A DNA stretch of 64,000 nt, from contig NZ_BBCG01000020.1 in NCBI RefSeq assembly GCF_001311925.1, forward strand, positions 1-64,000, read 5' to 3'. Source of the DNA: Cellulosilyticum ruminicola JCM 14822. GTDB lineage: Bacteria > Bacillota > Clostridia > Lachnospirales > Cellulosilyticaceae. The notes under the pieces were generated by a model. That model was not told the DNA's origin and did no database searches. It saw only the letters and a list, made by a program, of their open reading frames with translations. The position numbers and the translations under genes are program-made. Below are positions 9,701 through 22,336 of this stretch, piece by piece; the first letter of the stretch is position 1; each line of letters begins with the position of its first letter.

Positions 9701-12700
9701 TAGATGCTAAGTTACCAGACGCTACTACTGGATTGCCTAAGAGTTGCTGTTGTGCTGCATGTAATTGATATTCTTCATTCATAGCACCTACAAATACACC
9801 AACTTTTCTACGTACTTCTCCCCCTGGATTATATCCTAGGCTTTGTCTTGTATATCCTGCATCCTCCATAGCAGCATAAGCTGTTTCCATAAACAAGCGT
9901 TCTTGTGGATCCATAATCACCGCATCACGTGGTGAAATATTAAAGAATAAAGGATCGAAGCAATCTATACGCTCCATAAATCCGCCCCACTTTGTATAAA
10001 CTGTGCCATAGTTATTTTTATCTGGATTAAAATATTTACTATGATCCCAACGTGATTTAGGCACTTCACTTATACAATCTTTTCCTTGCTCTAAGTTTTG
10101 CCATAGTGCTTTCAGATTTTCAGATTTTGCAAATGCCCCTGATATACCAATAATAGCAATCTCATCATTTGTACTTAAAACTTTCTTTGTCATTGTCATT
10201 TTATTCTTAAATGTTAATGGCATCTTATAACTTTCTACAGGCTTTACTTCATCCTTTTTAATCTCCCGAGCGACCTGCTTTACTGTTTCTTGTTTATTAA
10301 AGAGTTTAGCTAAAGCATCCCTCATATTTTCTACCAAGTAATCTGTAATGCCTATGATCGTCTGATATTCAAAAAGTAATGTCTTTGGTAATGCACCGAG
10401 TTTCTTTTCTAGATCCTCTGTTACCTTCATAATCATAATTGAATCAATACCATAACGCTCAAGGAGTTCATCATCTATAATTTCTTCACTAGGCATTTTT
10501 AGCACTTTGCTAAATGCATCTTTAATTAACTTCAGCGTATCTTCATGTAAATCATTAACTTCTTCTGTTACTATCACTTCTGCTTCTTTGTTCTTCTCTA
10601 CAAATAATTTCTCTACTTGTGCTTCTTTTCCTGTAAGGGCAATAACCTGTGTCTGATTTTGAGCCATTGCGCCATAGAAAAGTTCTAGACCACTACTAGT
10701 TTCTAAAGCACACATACCTGTTCTATTCATCATTGCTTTTTCTAACTCTTCATCTATTTGTAAACCGCCCTCTTTCCAAAGTGGCCAGTTAATAGATTTG
10801 CTTAAGCCTGATCTTCTATCTGTTTCTATAAGCTTTTGTCTTCGTCTCATAAATTCATCCATGATGGCATTAGCTACAGCATAATCAGCTTGACCAACAT
10901 TTCCTGTGACTGCTGATAATGATGAACATGTTACAAAGAAATCTACTTGCATATCTTTAGTTGCTTCATCCAAGTAATAGATGCCCTTCACTTTAGGTGC
11001 TATAACATTTAAGAATTCTTCGTCTTTTTTCTTATAAATAAAATTATCTCTCACTATACCCGCTGAATGAATAATACCGTTTAGCTTGCCATAGTTCTCT
11101 TGTATATATGCTATAAGTTTTTCTACTTCATCTTTATTGCATATATTCGTAGATTTATAGACGACCTTAGTGCCATTTCCTTGTAATTCATCTAGTATAT
11201 GCTCATCTGATAATATGGACCTACCTGTTAAAATAATAGTTGCCCCAGATACCTTAGATATAATCTCTTTAGTAAAGATTTTTCCAAGTCCTCCAAGTCC
11301 TCCTGTAATAAGATAAACACCTGAATTTACCCATGGTATGAACTTATCTTCATTTTCAACCTTCTTGTATTTCTTACAATAACGTATATCTTGATTATAT
11401 AAGATAACCTCATCTTCAGTTTGACTATTTTCATTAATAAGTTCTATTAAACGATTATCACTTTGAGCATAATCTAACTGAATAACTTGTGCATATATAT
11501 TAGGATTTTCTAAGTGAGCTGTCTTTAATAATGCACTTACACCTACTAATGTACTTTCCTTATTTACAAGTACTTGAATATGCAATTTACGAGATGTATT
11601 AATTTCTTTTTTAATATTCTCAAATACATCCTTTAAGCTATATGCTAGCTCCTCTTCATCAGAGGCATTAATTAATACACATGTTTTATCTGTAAGCTGA
11701 TTTGCAATAGCTGCATATCTTTCTTGAGACATATTGCTTAGTATGACAATTTGCTTACTATATTCATTTTTCATAGCCCTAATAGCTGTTTTTTCCCAGG
11801 TTGGTACAAACATAAGTTGTTTCTTATCATTTGTTAATCCTGTTTTTATTGCCTTATAATAAATAGCTTTAATTTCAATACATAGATTACCTGCTGCATC
11901 ATAAATATTAATATCTAATACTTCACTATCTTTCGTATGTGGCACAATATATGCATACATTTCTGAGCTACATTTATCGATAACAGTAATTTTCTCTATC
12001 ATAAATGGTAATTTAGTCGTTGCATTTTCTCCCTTAGTCTCCATTCCCATAGCTGCTTGTAATGCTGCGTCCATCATAGCTGGATACAATCTATATTTTT
12101 GCATTTCACTTTCTATTTCCTTCGGTAATACCATATGGGCTAAAATTTTCTGGTCTCCAATATATAATTTTTCTAAAGCTTGTTGTGTCTTACCATAATT
12201 GATATTTATCTTTTCAAAAGCTGTATAAATCTGTGCTTTATCTAATACCTCTTGATTACATGCTTGTTGCAATTCTGGTATGACTACTTTAGAAACTAAA
12301 GATTGATCACATACTTTAACTTTACCAGTACAATAGATATTTTCTTGAGATTGATCCATACTATATACTTTGAAGCTAATCATATTTTCCTGTGTTTCTA
12401 AGCTAACATATACTTCTACTTGTTGATCCTCTATACATAATGCCTTAAGCCATGTTAAATCTTTAAACTCGATATTTGGTATATTATTTTTATCAATTCT
12501 CATTGCATGTATTAATGCAGTGCTTACCATCTCTATATAAACTACTGCTGGTAAGATTTTGTTACCACCTACAATATGATCTCTAAAGAACGTCTCTATG
12601 CCATCAAAGATTACCTTATATTTTTGTTCAAAGAAATCTGATATATTTTCATGAAGTAGTGGATGTATCTTAGCTATATTTTCATAGGTTACATGCTGTA

Positions 12701-15219
12701 TGTCCTCAGTTATCTCAGCATCTGGTATCCAATATGCCTTTCTTGCAAATGGATAGGTTGGTAAACTAATACGTTTGATTATTTCTCCTTTGTATAAAGT
12801 TCTCCAATCAAGTGCTAGTCCTTTTACCCAAAATTCTAATAGTTTGGCATATTTGCCTTCTTCGAACCATTTGTAGACTATGCCTTGTAACTCTTCATCA
12901 GACTCAAAAACATCTAAGATATTACTATTCCCCTTTACTTCTCCTACATAGTAGTTACCATTGCCAAGTAAATAATCTTTTAACCCTTGTACTAATTCAT
13001 CTATATCATTTACAACAAATGCAAGACGTTTTTCCATATGTTCACGTCCAACTTGAAGCGTATAGGCTATACTTGTTAAATCTGATTGACTTGGTTTCTC
13101 TTTTTGAATCCAATTTATAAGTTGCTCGACTTGCTCTTTTAATTGTGCTACGTTTCTTGCTGAAAGTAGAATCATATGTGAGCTATTTTCCACATGTTTT
13201 TCTACTTTATCTTCAATATATTCCTCTAAAATAATATGAACATTTGTACCACCTGCACCAAATGCAGAAATACCTGAAATCAAAGGATACCTTGTCTCTA
13301 TACCATTTTCATTAATAATTGGACGTTGCCATTTGATTAACTCCTGTGGCACCATAAATGGACTTTCTTTGAAATTAATATTTGGATTAAGTGTCTTCGA
13401 ATGAATAGATGGCACAATTTGCTCATGCTTCATTTGTAATAATACCTTTGTAATTGCTGCCATACCACCAGCACTTTCACAATGTCCAATATTTGATTTA
13501 ACTGAACCAATGTAGCAGAACTGATTATCTTGTGACCCTTCTCTAAACGCTCTGCTTAATCCCATAATCTCAATTGGATCGCCCAAAGCCGTTCCTGTTC
13601 CATGAGCTTCTACATAACTAATTGCTCTAGGATTAATATGGGCTTTATGTATCGCATGCTTAATGACACTTGCTTGGGCTGGTGGATTAGGTACTGTATA
13701 ACCATTTGTTTTGCCCCCATGATTAATGGCAGTAGATTTAATAACTCCATAAATATGGTCCCCATCTAATATTGCCTTAGCTTTTGATTTTAAAATAATT
13801 GCACCTACACCTTCACCTGGTGTGTAACCATCGCCATCTTTTCCAAAGCTTTCACATCTGCCTTTACTAGACATAAATCTATTTTTGCCTAACATTAAGT
13901 ACTTATTAGGATGAACAGAAAGATTCACACCACCTGCAACTGCAACTTCACATTCCCCATCTTTGATGCTTTGGCAAGCTAAGTGTATTGCTGTAAGCGA
14001 TGAAGAACACATTGTGTCAATTGCTATACTAGGTCCATGAAATCCGCAGAAATATGAGATACGATTTGCAATAGATGCTGCACTTCCATTTACAGTAATC
14101 ATTTGACCTTTTGCTTGAGCTTGTGCTGCATATAATTGATATTCCTCATACATTACACCTACGAATACACCGACTGCATTATTTAATCCAAACACTGTGT
14201 TTTCACTAAGTGTTTGCCTTGTATAGCCTGAGTCTTCTATGGCATGATATACACATTGTAAGAATAATCGCTCTTGAGGATCCATGACTTCTGCTTCACC
14301 TGGTGAAATATTAAAGAATAATGCATCGAAGCTTTTTACATCCTTTAAGAATCCGCCCCACTTAGCATAAGTCTTATTAGGCTTTGTCTTATCTGAGTCA
14401 TAATAAATGCTGTGATCCCATCTATCTGTAGGAATTTCTGTTACGCAGTCTCTAGCATGTGTTAAGTTATCCCAGAACTCTTCAAGATTATCAGCTTGTG
14501 GATATTGACCTGCTAAACCTATAATGGCAATCTCATCCACTTCTTCATTTGGCTTAACTTCACTTATAAATGATTGGCTTATGCTTTGATTTATCACTTG
14601 AGTCTTATTTTTCTTAACCTGAGCAACTGGTTTAATCTCTTCGTTTTTAATACCTAAACATTCAACAACCTTTTGAGTATATTCTACACTTAAATATTGC
14701 GCTAATTCTTTAAGTGTTTGGTATTCAAAGAATAACGTCGTTGGTAATGGGCCAAATATTTTTTCAAGTTCAGTTGTTAAATCAATAACCATAATCGAAT
14801 TAATACCATATACTTCAAGTGGTACACGCGGATCAATTCTTTCTATATCTAATTTAATTTCCTGTGATAATATTTGTTTTAACTTAACAATTAATTTACG
14901 TTCTAATTCGCCTTTATTAACATCTGTCGTTTGACTTTCTATAGCTGCTTCTTCTTGGTTATCGTCTAATTGCTTAAACAAATATTCTTCAATCTTCTCT
15001 TTATTGCCTTCAAGTGGCATAACTTGTGTGAACTGGCTTCTTATACTTGCATGAAGCAGTGTTAATCCCACTTCTGTATCCATAGGTACAAGTCCTGTAT
15101 TTTCATAAATTGCCTTTTTAACATTTTCTTCTACTCTCATGCCACCCTCAAGCCAATAAGGCCAGTTAATAGATAATGTATGACCTTTACATGCGCCCTG
15201 CAACATTTGCTCATTTCTA
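6786..15219 (-). CDS. PKS-C fragment: end of KR10, ACP10, module 11, KS12-DH12-structural KR12
   Basis: About 2,810 residues. It opens in KR10 (SINWPYW), then ACP10 (EVYGINSIMV, Asp to Asn before the Ser) near 14780. KS11 has its Cys near 14010 and EAHGTGTALGDP. DH11 is intact: RDHIVGGNKILP (HxxxGxxxxP) and MMDAALQ. KR11 has SSLSAVTG and ADYAVAN. ACP11 has ERYGIDSIMI near 10445. KS12 has its Cys near 9640 and KSNVGHCESASG. DH12 keeps His (RDHRIGERKVLP, Gly to Glu) but the catalytic Asp is Asn (SLLNGAFQ). The fragment ends with the structural half of KR12 (KRLIRELYEL). Module 11 should yield an alkene; module 12 an alcohol or shifted alkene. The 5' join, near 15220, needs one extra T before YRNEQMLQG. 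Confidence 0.9.
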
Positions 15220-18200
15220 TAGCTGCAAACATATCCATAAATCCGTTAGCTGCTGCATAATCAACTTGTCCAATATTTCCTGTCATACCTGCCATAGATG
15301 AGAAGCAAATAAAATAGTCTAGTGCTAAATCTTTAGTTGCTTCATTTAAATAACTAACACCTAACACTTTAGGGGCAAGTACTTTTTGTAATTCTTCCAC
15401 ATCTTTGTTGATAATGAGGCTATCGCGATTAATGCCAGCGCAATGTATCATCACATCTATATTTCCCATTTGATTACAAATAGTTTGAACCATGTTTGTA
15501 ACAGCTTCTTTATGGGTTATATCAACCTGCATATATGTTACAAACTTACTTTCTAAACTTGCTATCTTCTGACCAATAGTTTCATTAAATGCTGAACGAC
15601 CTGTAAGTACAATCTTTGAATGCTTTGTATGCTTTATAATATCTCTAGCTATAATATATCCTAGTCCACCTACTCCTCCAGTGATGAGATACACTTTTTT
15701 ATCTTCCCACATCATTTGATTTTCTAGAGCAGGTACTTCTACTAATTCTTTAACCAAACGCTTATGATCCTCATAACAAATTACTTCTGAGTTTATATCA
15801 TTTGCATTATCCCTTGCATCTTTTATAATACTTTGTGCATCATATGCTTTCGTATATTCAATCACTTGAGTGCATACCTGATTATTTTCCATATGTACTG
15901 TCTTTAAAAGTCCGCTTAGACCCTCTAACAATACATGCTCAGCTTTTTTCTCAATAAATAATTGTATTAAGACTTTATGTTTTAGTGCTTTCATTTGTTG
16001 TTTGATCACATCTAACAATTCACTTACATAGTCCTGATATTTTTCACCTTCTAAAGACTTAGATGAAACTAAATTAATGCATTTATAATCATTTTCTTCA
16101 AGCTTAGCTATAATTTCATCAGGTGCCTCACATAAAACAATAATATGCTCTTTAAATGTTACTTTATTTGAAGTAATAGCCTTTTCATGCCACTTTGGAA
16201 CAAATAACATTTTTGCACTGGTTAAATGTTCTTGCTGCTTATCTTGATAGCTTCTAAATAAAATATCATTTAATATAACGCATAAATTATCTTGTTCATC
16301 ATATAGATGAATATTAATTTTCTTATCTTTTAATGCAATCTTTGCCCACATCTGTGCCTTACAGGCCTTTAATAATTTAACTTCGCCAATAGCAAATGGT
16401 ATTTCAGCTTCTTTTTCTGACTTTGATGCTTCTTTGCCTTCTAATACATTTTTATTTTCTAGAAGTCCAATAGTGGCTTGTAAAGCTCCATCTAAAATAC
16501 CTGGTATCATAACATACCCTGCTAAATCCGTATCTTGTGTTTGTAATTTTGTAAGTAAGCCATCCTTACCATAATATACTTCCTGAATTACTTGATGACT
16601 TTCACCATATTGTATGCCACTATTTTCAAAGAACTTATAAAGCTTTTCACCTTTGATGCTATCGTCTTGATAATGACTTTGCATCATATTTATGCTCTCT
16701 TCTTGCTCACCCTGTAGGCTTCTACTTGTGCTTACAATATTACCTTTGCAATGTATGATTTTGCTATCTCCATCTTTGCTATAGATTGTAAAGTTTATTT
16801 CATCTTGACTTGTACTGCGTAATTCTATATCTATTGTCTTATGCCTTTCATTTACTTGTACTGGCACTAACCATACAATATTTCTGATACAAAGTTCTGA
16901 TTCTAATGATCTCTCAAATGCACTCGCTAAAGCTGCACGTATCATTTCCAAATAAACTACACCTGGTAATATTTTGCTGCCTTTAATGATATGGTCTCTT
17001 AAATAAGGCTCATCTCCTGTGAAGGTTTTACTAAAACGTAAGCCTTCTATATTAGACGTATTATAGTCAATAAGTGGATGGATTGTTGTACTCACTACAT
17101 CATTATTTTCTGGTAGTATTGCCCAGTAGCGTTCTTGTGCAAATGGATAGGTTGGTAAAGAAATTTTGAATGGATACTTATCATAAAGTTCCCTCCAATC
17201 TACTTCAGCTCCCATAATCCATATTTGAGCCAATTTATCTAGTGCCCTATTATGTAGCATTTCCTTGAGTGACGCTTCATAATTTTCATCTTGCTTCATT
17301 TCATTAAAACGTACTTTATAGTCAAGTATATTGGCTGTATAAAGACCTTTAATATTTTCTTCTCTATTTAAATATGCATTTAATTTACTGATGAATTCTT
17401 CTAGGCTTTCTGCAATAACGGCTACTCTCTCTTCCATTGCTTCTCTACCTACTTGCAAAGTATAGGCAACAGAAACTGCATTTAAGGTTTTATTCACACC
17501 TTTTAGCTGCTTACTAATTTGTTGTGCCAATTGGCTAATAGAAACATCTACATTTTCTTCTTTGTCTTTAAATAACACATTGAATGTCTCTGCAATTTGT
17601 TTTTTGATACATACCAATTGAATAATATCCATACCATATTCACTAAGACTTATATGGCTATCAATTTCTTTCTCCGTTATACCCAGCTGATTAGCTACAA
17701 TTCTTATTAACTTATCATTTACATATTCCTCGTCTTGATTGGTGGTGATATATTCTGTTAATAAACGGATGTACTTCTCTAATCTCTCCTTGTTCTTAGC
17801 TGATACAACATATATATTTTCTTTATTACTAATCTTTTCTTCTTGCATCTTACTTGGTACATATTCTTCAATGATTACATGAGCATTTGATCCACCCGCT
17901 CCAAAGGAACTTATACCTGCTCGCCTTGGATAAGTCTTTATTTGTCCATCTTCTTCAACAGTAGCTTCTTTCCAAGGTTCTAGCTGTTGTAGTACATAAA
18001 ACGGTGTTTCTTTAAAATTAATAAATGGATTTAATGTAGCTGAATGAATAGATGGTACTAACTGTTTATGCTTCATTTGAAGGATGACTTTAGTAAGTGC
18101 TGCAATACCTGCTACTGATTCCAAATGTCCAATATTAGATTTTACAGAGCCAATGGCACAATATTGCCTACTTTGAGCTGCATCATCTTTAAATGCCTTT

Positions 18201-20812
18201 GTTAATCCTTTGATTTCTATAGGATCTCCTAAAGAAGTCCCTGTACCATGTGTTTCAATGTAACTTACTGTACTAGGCTTGATATGGGCCTTTTCAAGGG
18301 TTTCTGTAATAACCTGAGCTTGCGCATTAGGGCTTGGCACAGTAAATCCACTTGTTTTACCACCTGAATTAATCGCTGTAGCTTTAATGATTCCATAAAT
18401 ATGATCTTGATCTTCAATAGCCTTTTGTAATGGTTTTAATAATACTGCGCCCACGCCTTCTCCTGGTACATAGCCATCTCCACCTTCTCCAAAGCTTCTA
18501 CAACGTCCATCTGTTGAAATAAACTTACCAAGGCTTAATAAAATATATTTATTAGGATGGATTGTGACATTCACACCGCCTACAACCACTAAGTCACTTT
18601 CTCCTCGTTTGATGCTTTCACATCCTAAGTGAAGTGCTGTAAGTGATGATGAGCACATTGTATCAATGGCCATACTTGGACCTGTGAAATCACAAAAATA
18701 TGAAACTCTGTTAGCTATTGTGGCATATGATGAGCCAATAGGTACACGTTCACCTCTTACATTGCCCTCAAATAACTCATACATTCCATACATAACACCT
18801 ACAAATACTCCGACCTTTTTATCACTTAAACTCTTTCTTGTATACCCAGCATCTTCCATTGCTTCCCATGTGGTTTGTAAGAACAGTCTTGTTTGAGGAT
18901 CTAACATTTCTGCATCAATTGGTGGTATATTAAAGAACAATGCATCAAATGAATCAATATTATTGATAAAGCCGCCCCATTTGCCATATGTTTTGCCTAC
19001 TTTATTTTTGTCCTTATCATAATACTTATGATAATCCCATCTATCCTTAGGAATTTCTGTAATACAATCTTTACCTACCTTGAGATTTTCCCAGAATTCA
19101 TCTAAGTTATCTGCCATTGGATAACGTCCACTGATACCTATAATTGCAATATCTTGCTCCTCTTTATCATCTTGTATTAGTGTAGCACTTCTCTCAGCTT
19201 TTGTTTTAGAAAAACGTTTTCTTTTATAACTAACTTTTTCTTCTAATGCCTCTGGCTGTTTTGTTTCTTTGACACTAAACTTCTCTATAAGTAGTTCACT
19301 CTTACTTTCAAGGAAATACTCTACTAATTCTTCTAAGCTGTTATATTCATAAAATAATGTTTTTGAAAGTTCTCCAAACTGTTCTTCTAAAGTTCTTGTT
19401 AAACTCATGACAAGAATTGAATCAATACCATACACATCAAAGGATTCACTGACATCTATTTTTTCTTTGGCAATCTTAGTTTTTTGTGCTAATACCTCTT
19501 TCAAGTAATCTAGCGTTTTTATTCTAAGTGTTTTTTGATCAATATCATTTACATTTTCTAATTTATGTTCTGATTTTACAATTTGCTTTTTATTGGTTTG
19601 ATCAAATATGTTTTGTATGATTTTTTCATTTCCGTTAAATACTAAAACTTGTGGTTTATCAAAGCGTAAGCTTGTCTCAAAAGCAACAATTCCTTCTCTT
19701 GTTTCTAGTGCCTTAATTCCGGTCTTTTTCCCCATCCACTCTAGAGATTCTTTATCTATTGCCATCCCGCCTTCTTTCCAAAATGGCCAGTTAATAGATA
19801 CAGTTTTTCCATAACGTTTCCCAGCATTAACAAGTTTTTGTCTTCTAATAGCAAAGTGATCCATGAAACTATTAGCATAACAATAATCACATTGACCTAT
19901 ATTTCCTAACATTGAAGCTAATGAAGAGGCAACTACAAAAAATTTTAGTTTTTCATCTTTTAGGACCTCATCTAAATTTTGAGTTCCATATACCTTTGGT
20001 GCCAAAACTGCTTGAATATCTTCTATTTGTTTCTTGACAATAAGTGCATCTCTAATAACTCCTGCACATTGAAGCACACCATCTATTCTTCCGAAGCGTT
20101 CTTTAGATTTTAAAACAACTCTTTCTACATCTTCTTTCTTAGAAATATCTGCACTTATATAAAGTACCTGAGCGCCGTTTGCTTCTAATGCTTTTATCTT
20201 CTCTAAATCTTCTGCCTTAGGTGCTCTTCGACCTACTAATATAAGATTAGCTTTTACTTTTCGACTTAAATAATCTGCAAAAATTAATCCTAATCCGCCT
20301 AGTCCACCTGTGATTAAATAGCTTGCATTATTTTGTATTAAATGATTAAGCTCATTAATAGGTTGCTCTTTGACTTGTTTAATTCCCTTGATCCAGCGTT
20401 CACCTTGCATAAGACGTATATGAGCTGTCTCTTCATTTGCTGCAAATTCTTTGATTAACTGTGTAACATGACTATTTAGATTTTCTCTTCCTATTAACTC
20501 AATCACCTTATACATCAGCAATGGATTTTCTGCCTTAATCGTATTAAACAAACCTTCCATTGCTTCGTACTCTAAGATGACTTCATCTTTATCATGACAA
20601 TAGACATATAATAACTTGACATGTTCTAATAACTTAAATCTTAATAATCCCTTTGTTATATTAAGTACCTTATCAATTTCTTGCTCAACATTTTTATATT
20701 GCTTATTATGTTCTGTCCAATTATAAATGATATGGTTGATATGAATGCCCCTTTGATTTAATGCTTCAAATAATTGAATATAGTCTTCTATGCATAAATG
20801 GCCTAATTGTAT
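15137..20812 (-). CDS. PKS-C fragment: KR9, ACP9, KS10 with ACP-like insert, DH10, KR10
   Basis: About 1,890 residues including the open frame upstream of its first Met at 20560. It begins in the structural half of KR9 (IQLGHLCIEDYIQLFEA), then catalytic KR9: TGGLGGLG, SSLASM and CDYCYAN. ACP9 has DVYGIDSILV near 19430. KS10 (about 19155-17870) has its Cys in IDTMCSSSL near 18655, ETHGTGTSLGDP and KSNIGHLESVAG. After LSAKNKERL lies an ACP-like insert (SEYGMDIIQL) without the carrier Ser. DH10 is intact: RDHIIKGSKILP and ILDGALQ. KR10 has TGGVGGLG, SSMAGMTG and VDYAAAN. Modules 9 and 10 should each leave an alkene. The stop at 15137 follows a one-base loss near 15220. Confidence 0.9.
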   Translation of the reverse strand: MQLGHLCIEDYIQLFEALNQRGIHINHIIYNWTEHNKQYKNVEQEIDKVLNITKGLLRFKLLEHVKLLYVYCHDKDEVILEYEAMEGLFNTIKAENPLLMYKVIELIGRENLNSHVTQLIKEFAANEETAHIRLMQGERWIKGIKQVKEQPINELNHLIQNNASYLITGGLGGLGLIFADYLSRKVKANLILVGRRAPKAEDLEKIKALEANGAQVLYISADISKKEDVERVVLKSKERFGRIDGVLQCAGVIRDALIVKKQIEDIQAVLAPKVYGTQNLDEVLKDEKLKFFVVASSLASMLGNIGQCDYCYANSFMDHFAIRRQKLVNAGKRYGKTVSINWPFWKEGGMAIDKESLEWMGKKTGIKALETREGIVAFETSLRFDKPQVLVFNGNEKIIQNIFDQTNKKQIVKSEHKLENVNDIDQKTLRIKTLDYLKEVLAQKTKIAKEKIDVSESFDVYGIDSILVMSLTRTLEEQFGELSKTLFYEYNSLEELVEYFLESKSELLIEKFSVKETKQPEALEEKVSYKRKRFSKTKAERSATLIQDDKEEQDIAIIGISGRYPMADNLDEFWENLKVGKDCITEIPKDRWDYHKYYDKDKNKVGKTYGKWGGFINNIDSFDALFFNIPPIDAEMLDPQTRLFLQTTWEAMEDAGYTRKSLSDKKVGVFVGVMYGMYELFEGNVRGERVPIGSSYATIANRVSYFCDFTGPSMAIDTMCSSSLTALHLGCESIKRGESDLVVVGGVNVTIHPNKYILLSLGKFISTDGRCRSFGEGGDGYVPGEGVGAVLLKPLQKAIEDQDHIYGIIKATAINSGGKTSGFTVPSPNAQAQVITETLEKAHIKPSTVSYIETHGTGTSLGDPIEIKGLTKAFKDDAAQSRQYCAIGSVKSNIGHLESVAGIAALTKVILQMKHKQLVPSIHSATLNPFINFKETPFYVLQQLEPWKEATVEEDGQIKTYPRRAGISSFGAGGSNAHVIIEEYVPSKMQEEKISNKENIYVVSAKNKERLEKYIRLLTEYITTNQDEEYVNDKLIRIVANQLGITEKEIDSHISLSEYGMDIIQLVCIKKQIAETFNVLFKDKEENVDVSISQLAQQISKQLKGVNKTLNAVSVAYTLQVGREAMEERVAVIAESLEEFISKLNAYLNREENIKGLYTANILDYKVRFNEMKQDENYEASLKEMLHNRALDKLAQIWIMGAEVDWRELYDKYPFKISLPTYPFAQERYWAILPENNDVVSTTIHPLIDYNTSNIEGLRFSKTFTGDEPYLRDHIIKGSKILPGVVYLEMIRAALASAFERSLESELCIRNIVWLVPVQVNERHKTIDIELRSTSQDEINFTIYSKDGDSKIIHCKGNIVSTSRSLQGEQEESINMMQSHYQDDSIKGEKLYKFFENSGIQYGESHQVIQEVYYGKDGLLTKLQTQDTDLAGYVMIPGILDGALQATIGLLENKNVLEGKEASKSEKEAEIPFAIGEVKLLKACKAQMWAKIALKDKKINIHLYDEQDNLCVILNDILFRSYQDKQQEHLTSAKMLFVPKWHEKAITSNKVTFKEHIIVLCEAPDEIIAKLEENDYKCINLVSSKSLEGEKYQDYVSELLDVIKQQMKALKHKVLIQLFIEKKAEHVLLEGLSGLLKTVHMENNQVCTQVIEYTKAYDAQSIIKDARDNANDINSEVICYEDHKRLVKELVEVPALENQMMWEDKKVYLITGGVGGLGYIIARDIIKHTKHSKIVLTGRSAFNETIGQKIASLESKFVTYMQVDITHKEAVTNMVQTICNQMGNIDVMIHCAGINRDSLIINKDVEELQKVLAPKVLGVSYLNEATKDLALDYFICFSSMAGMTGNIGQVDYAAANGFMDMFAAIEMSKCCRAHVKVIHYLLTGLIGLRVA
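17480..17790 (-). other. ACP-like insert without carrier Ser in the KS10 flanking region
   Basis: Between LSAKNKERL and YTLQVGREAMEER of the KS10 linker lie about 80 extra residues shaped like an ACP: IVANQLGITEKEIDSHISLSEYGMDIIQLV. Where an ACP has Asp-Ser, this has Asp-Ile, so it cannot carry a phosphopantetheine arm. The location resembles that of known three-helix LINKS inserts, which join neighbouring KS domains sideways. The same arrangement occurs after KS13 (about 4100-3740). Confidence 0.7.
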
Positions 20813-22336
20813 AAATATTATTTTCTAAGGCTTCATACTGCGTTCCACTTTTTATATGTATAATCTCTTGAACACATTTGCTCTCCATAAGAGACTGCTT
20901 TAACATATTTAAGTCATCGAATATAATAACTGTTTCTACCTTATCATTTTGCTTATTTTCTTCTAATTCCCAATAAGGCTCAAAGTACATAAGTTTATTT
21001 TCTCTAGCCTTTGCTAATTCCTTTACACTAAAGTCTGTAATATTTGCAATAAGATTTCCTTGCTCATCTACTATAGTTACATCAAAATACTTGATTCCCT
21101 TATTTTCTCTTATATATTGGGTATGAACATAAGCGTTTTCTCTAAGCTCTTTATAAATTTCTATCTTTCCAGCTGTAAAAGGAACGTATGCAGATTTGGT
21201 ATCTCTTATTAATAAAGATACAGTTTGTAATGCACCGTCTAATAATCCTGGAGCCAACATATATTCATCTTGTTTTGTACTAGATTTTATATATGCGATT
21301 ACTTCTTTTTCGTTATAATGTACTTTCTCTAATGTCTTAAACATTTTGCCATATACGATACCATTTTTGCTCATACTTTCATAAAGCACTTTTGGCTCTA
21401 TAGATTGATTACATCTCTTTGTATACTTTAAGAACTCATTAGCTTCCTCTTGTTTCTTTAAAGCTTTATAACTTACTGTTCCCTCTGCACAAATAATATC
21501 CTCATTTTCATCTGGAATAGTTATTTCAAAATGTACTGTCTCATTGTCTTCTGGATATAAATGTATATCCACTATAGTCTTTTCACCTCGAAGCTGGATT
21601 GGATAACACCAAATAACATTCATAATACTTTTTACAGCTTTATTTCCTGATAGCTGTGCAGCAGCTCTTACCATCTCTAAAACGGCTACTCCTGGCAATA
21701 ATTTTTGATTATTAATTTGATGTTCTTCAAATATCAATTCATTAGCTTCAAATACAGAACGAAAATGTTGCTCTTCAAAATCAGATATATTTTCATGTAC
21801 CAGTGCATGTAATCTAAAGGTATTCTTTTTATTTTCTACTTTATTTGTTTTCTTAGTAAACCAATGCTTTTCTTTTTCGAAAGGATAAGTTGGTAATGAA
21901 ACCTTTCTAATATTACATCCCTCATAAATTCTTTCCCAAGCTACTTTTTCTCCCTTTAACCAAGCATCTACTAATTGTTGTAAAATCTCATTATTAATGA
22001 CTGTATTTCTCTCAGGGATACAGTTATCCATACTTTCTTTAAGACGAATAACCTTCTTGGCAATCTTAGATTCAAAAATATCTTTATTATTTGTTCCCTG
22101 ACTTAAATATTCATTTAGTTTATCAAGCAGTTCTTGAGACGTACTAATTAAAATGGCTAAACGTTCCTCCATTGCCTCTCTTCCCACTTGAAGCGTATAT
22201 AAAACATTTGATAAATCCATGTCTAACATATGCTCTTTAACATATTGTTGCATATTTTTGACATACACATTTAATTGTGTTTTGTTTCTTGCTGATAATA
22301 GAAATACACCCTTATGCTTTTCATTAACGATAACTT
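20766..22336 (-). CDS. PKS-C fragment: KS9 linker, DH9, start of KR9
   Basis: This is the post-KS9 linker (FLLSARNKTQL, YTLQVGREAMEERLA, PTYPFEKEKHW) and DH9 (about 21810-20990). DH9 keeps the catalytic His in EEHQINNQKLLPG, with Asn replacing the motif Gly, and the catalytic Asp in LLDGALQT, so activity is likely. The structural part of KR9 follows (MYFEPYWELEE). It ends early at 20766 because one base is missing near 20812; with it, IYIQLGHLCIED continues into the next fragment. The 5' join near 22336 needs one A added in a run to link QQLERK to VIVNEKHKG. Confidence 0.87.
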
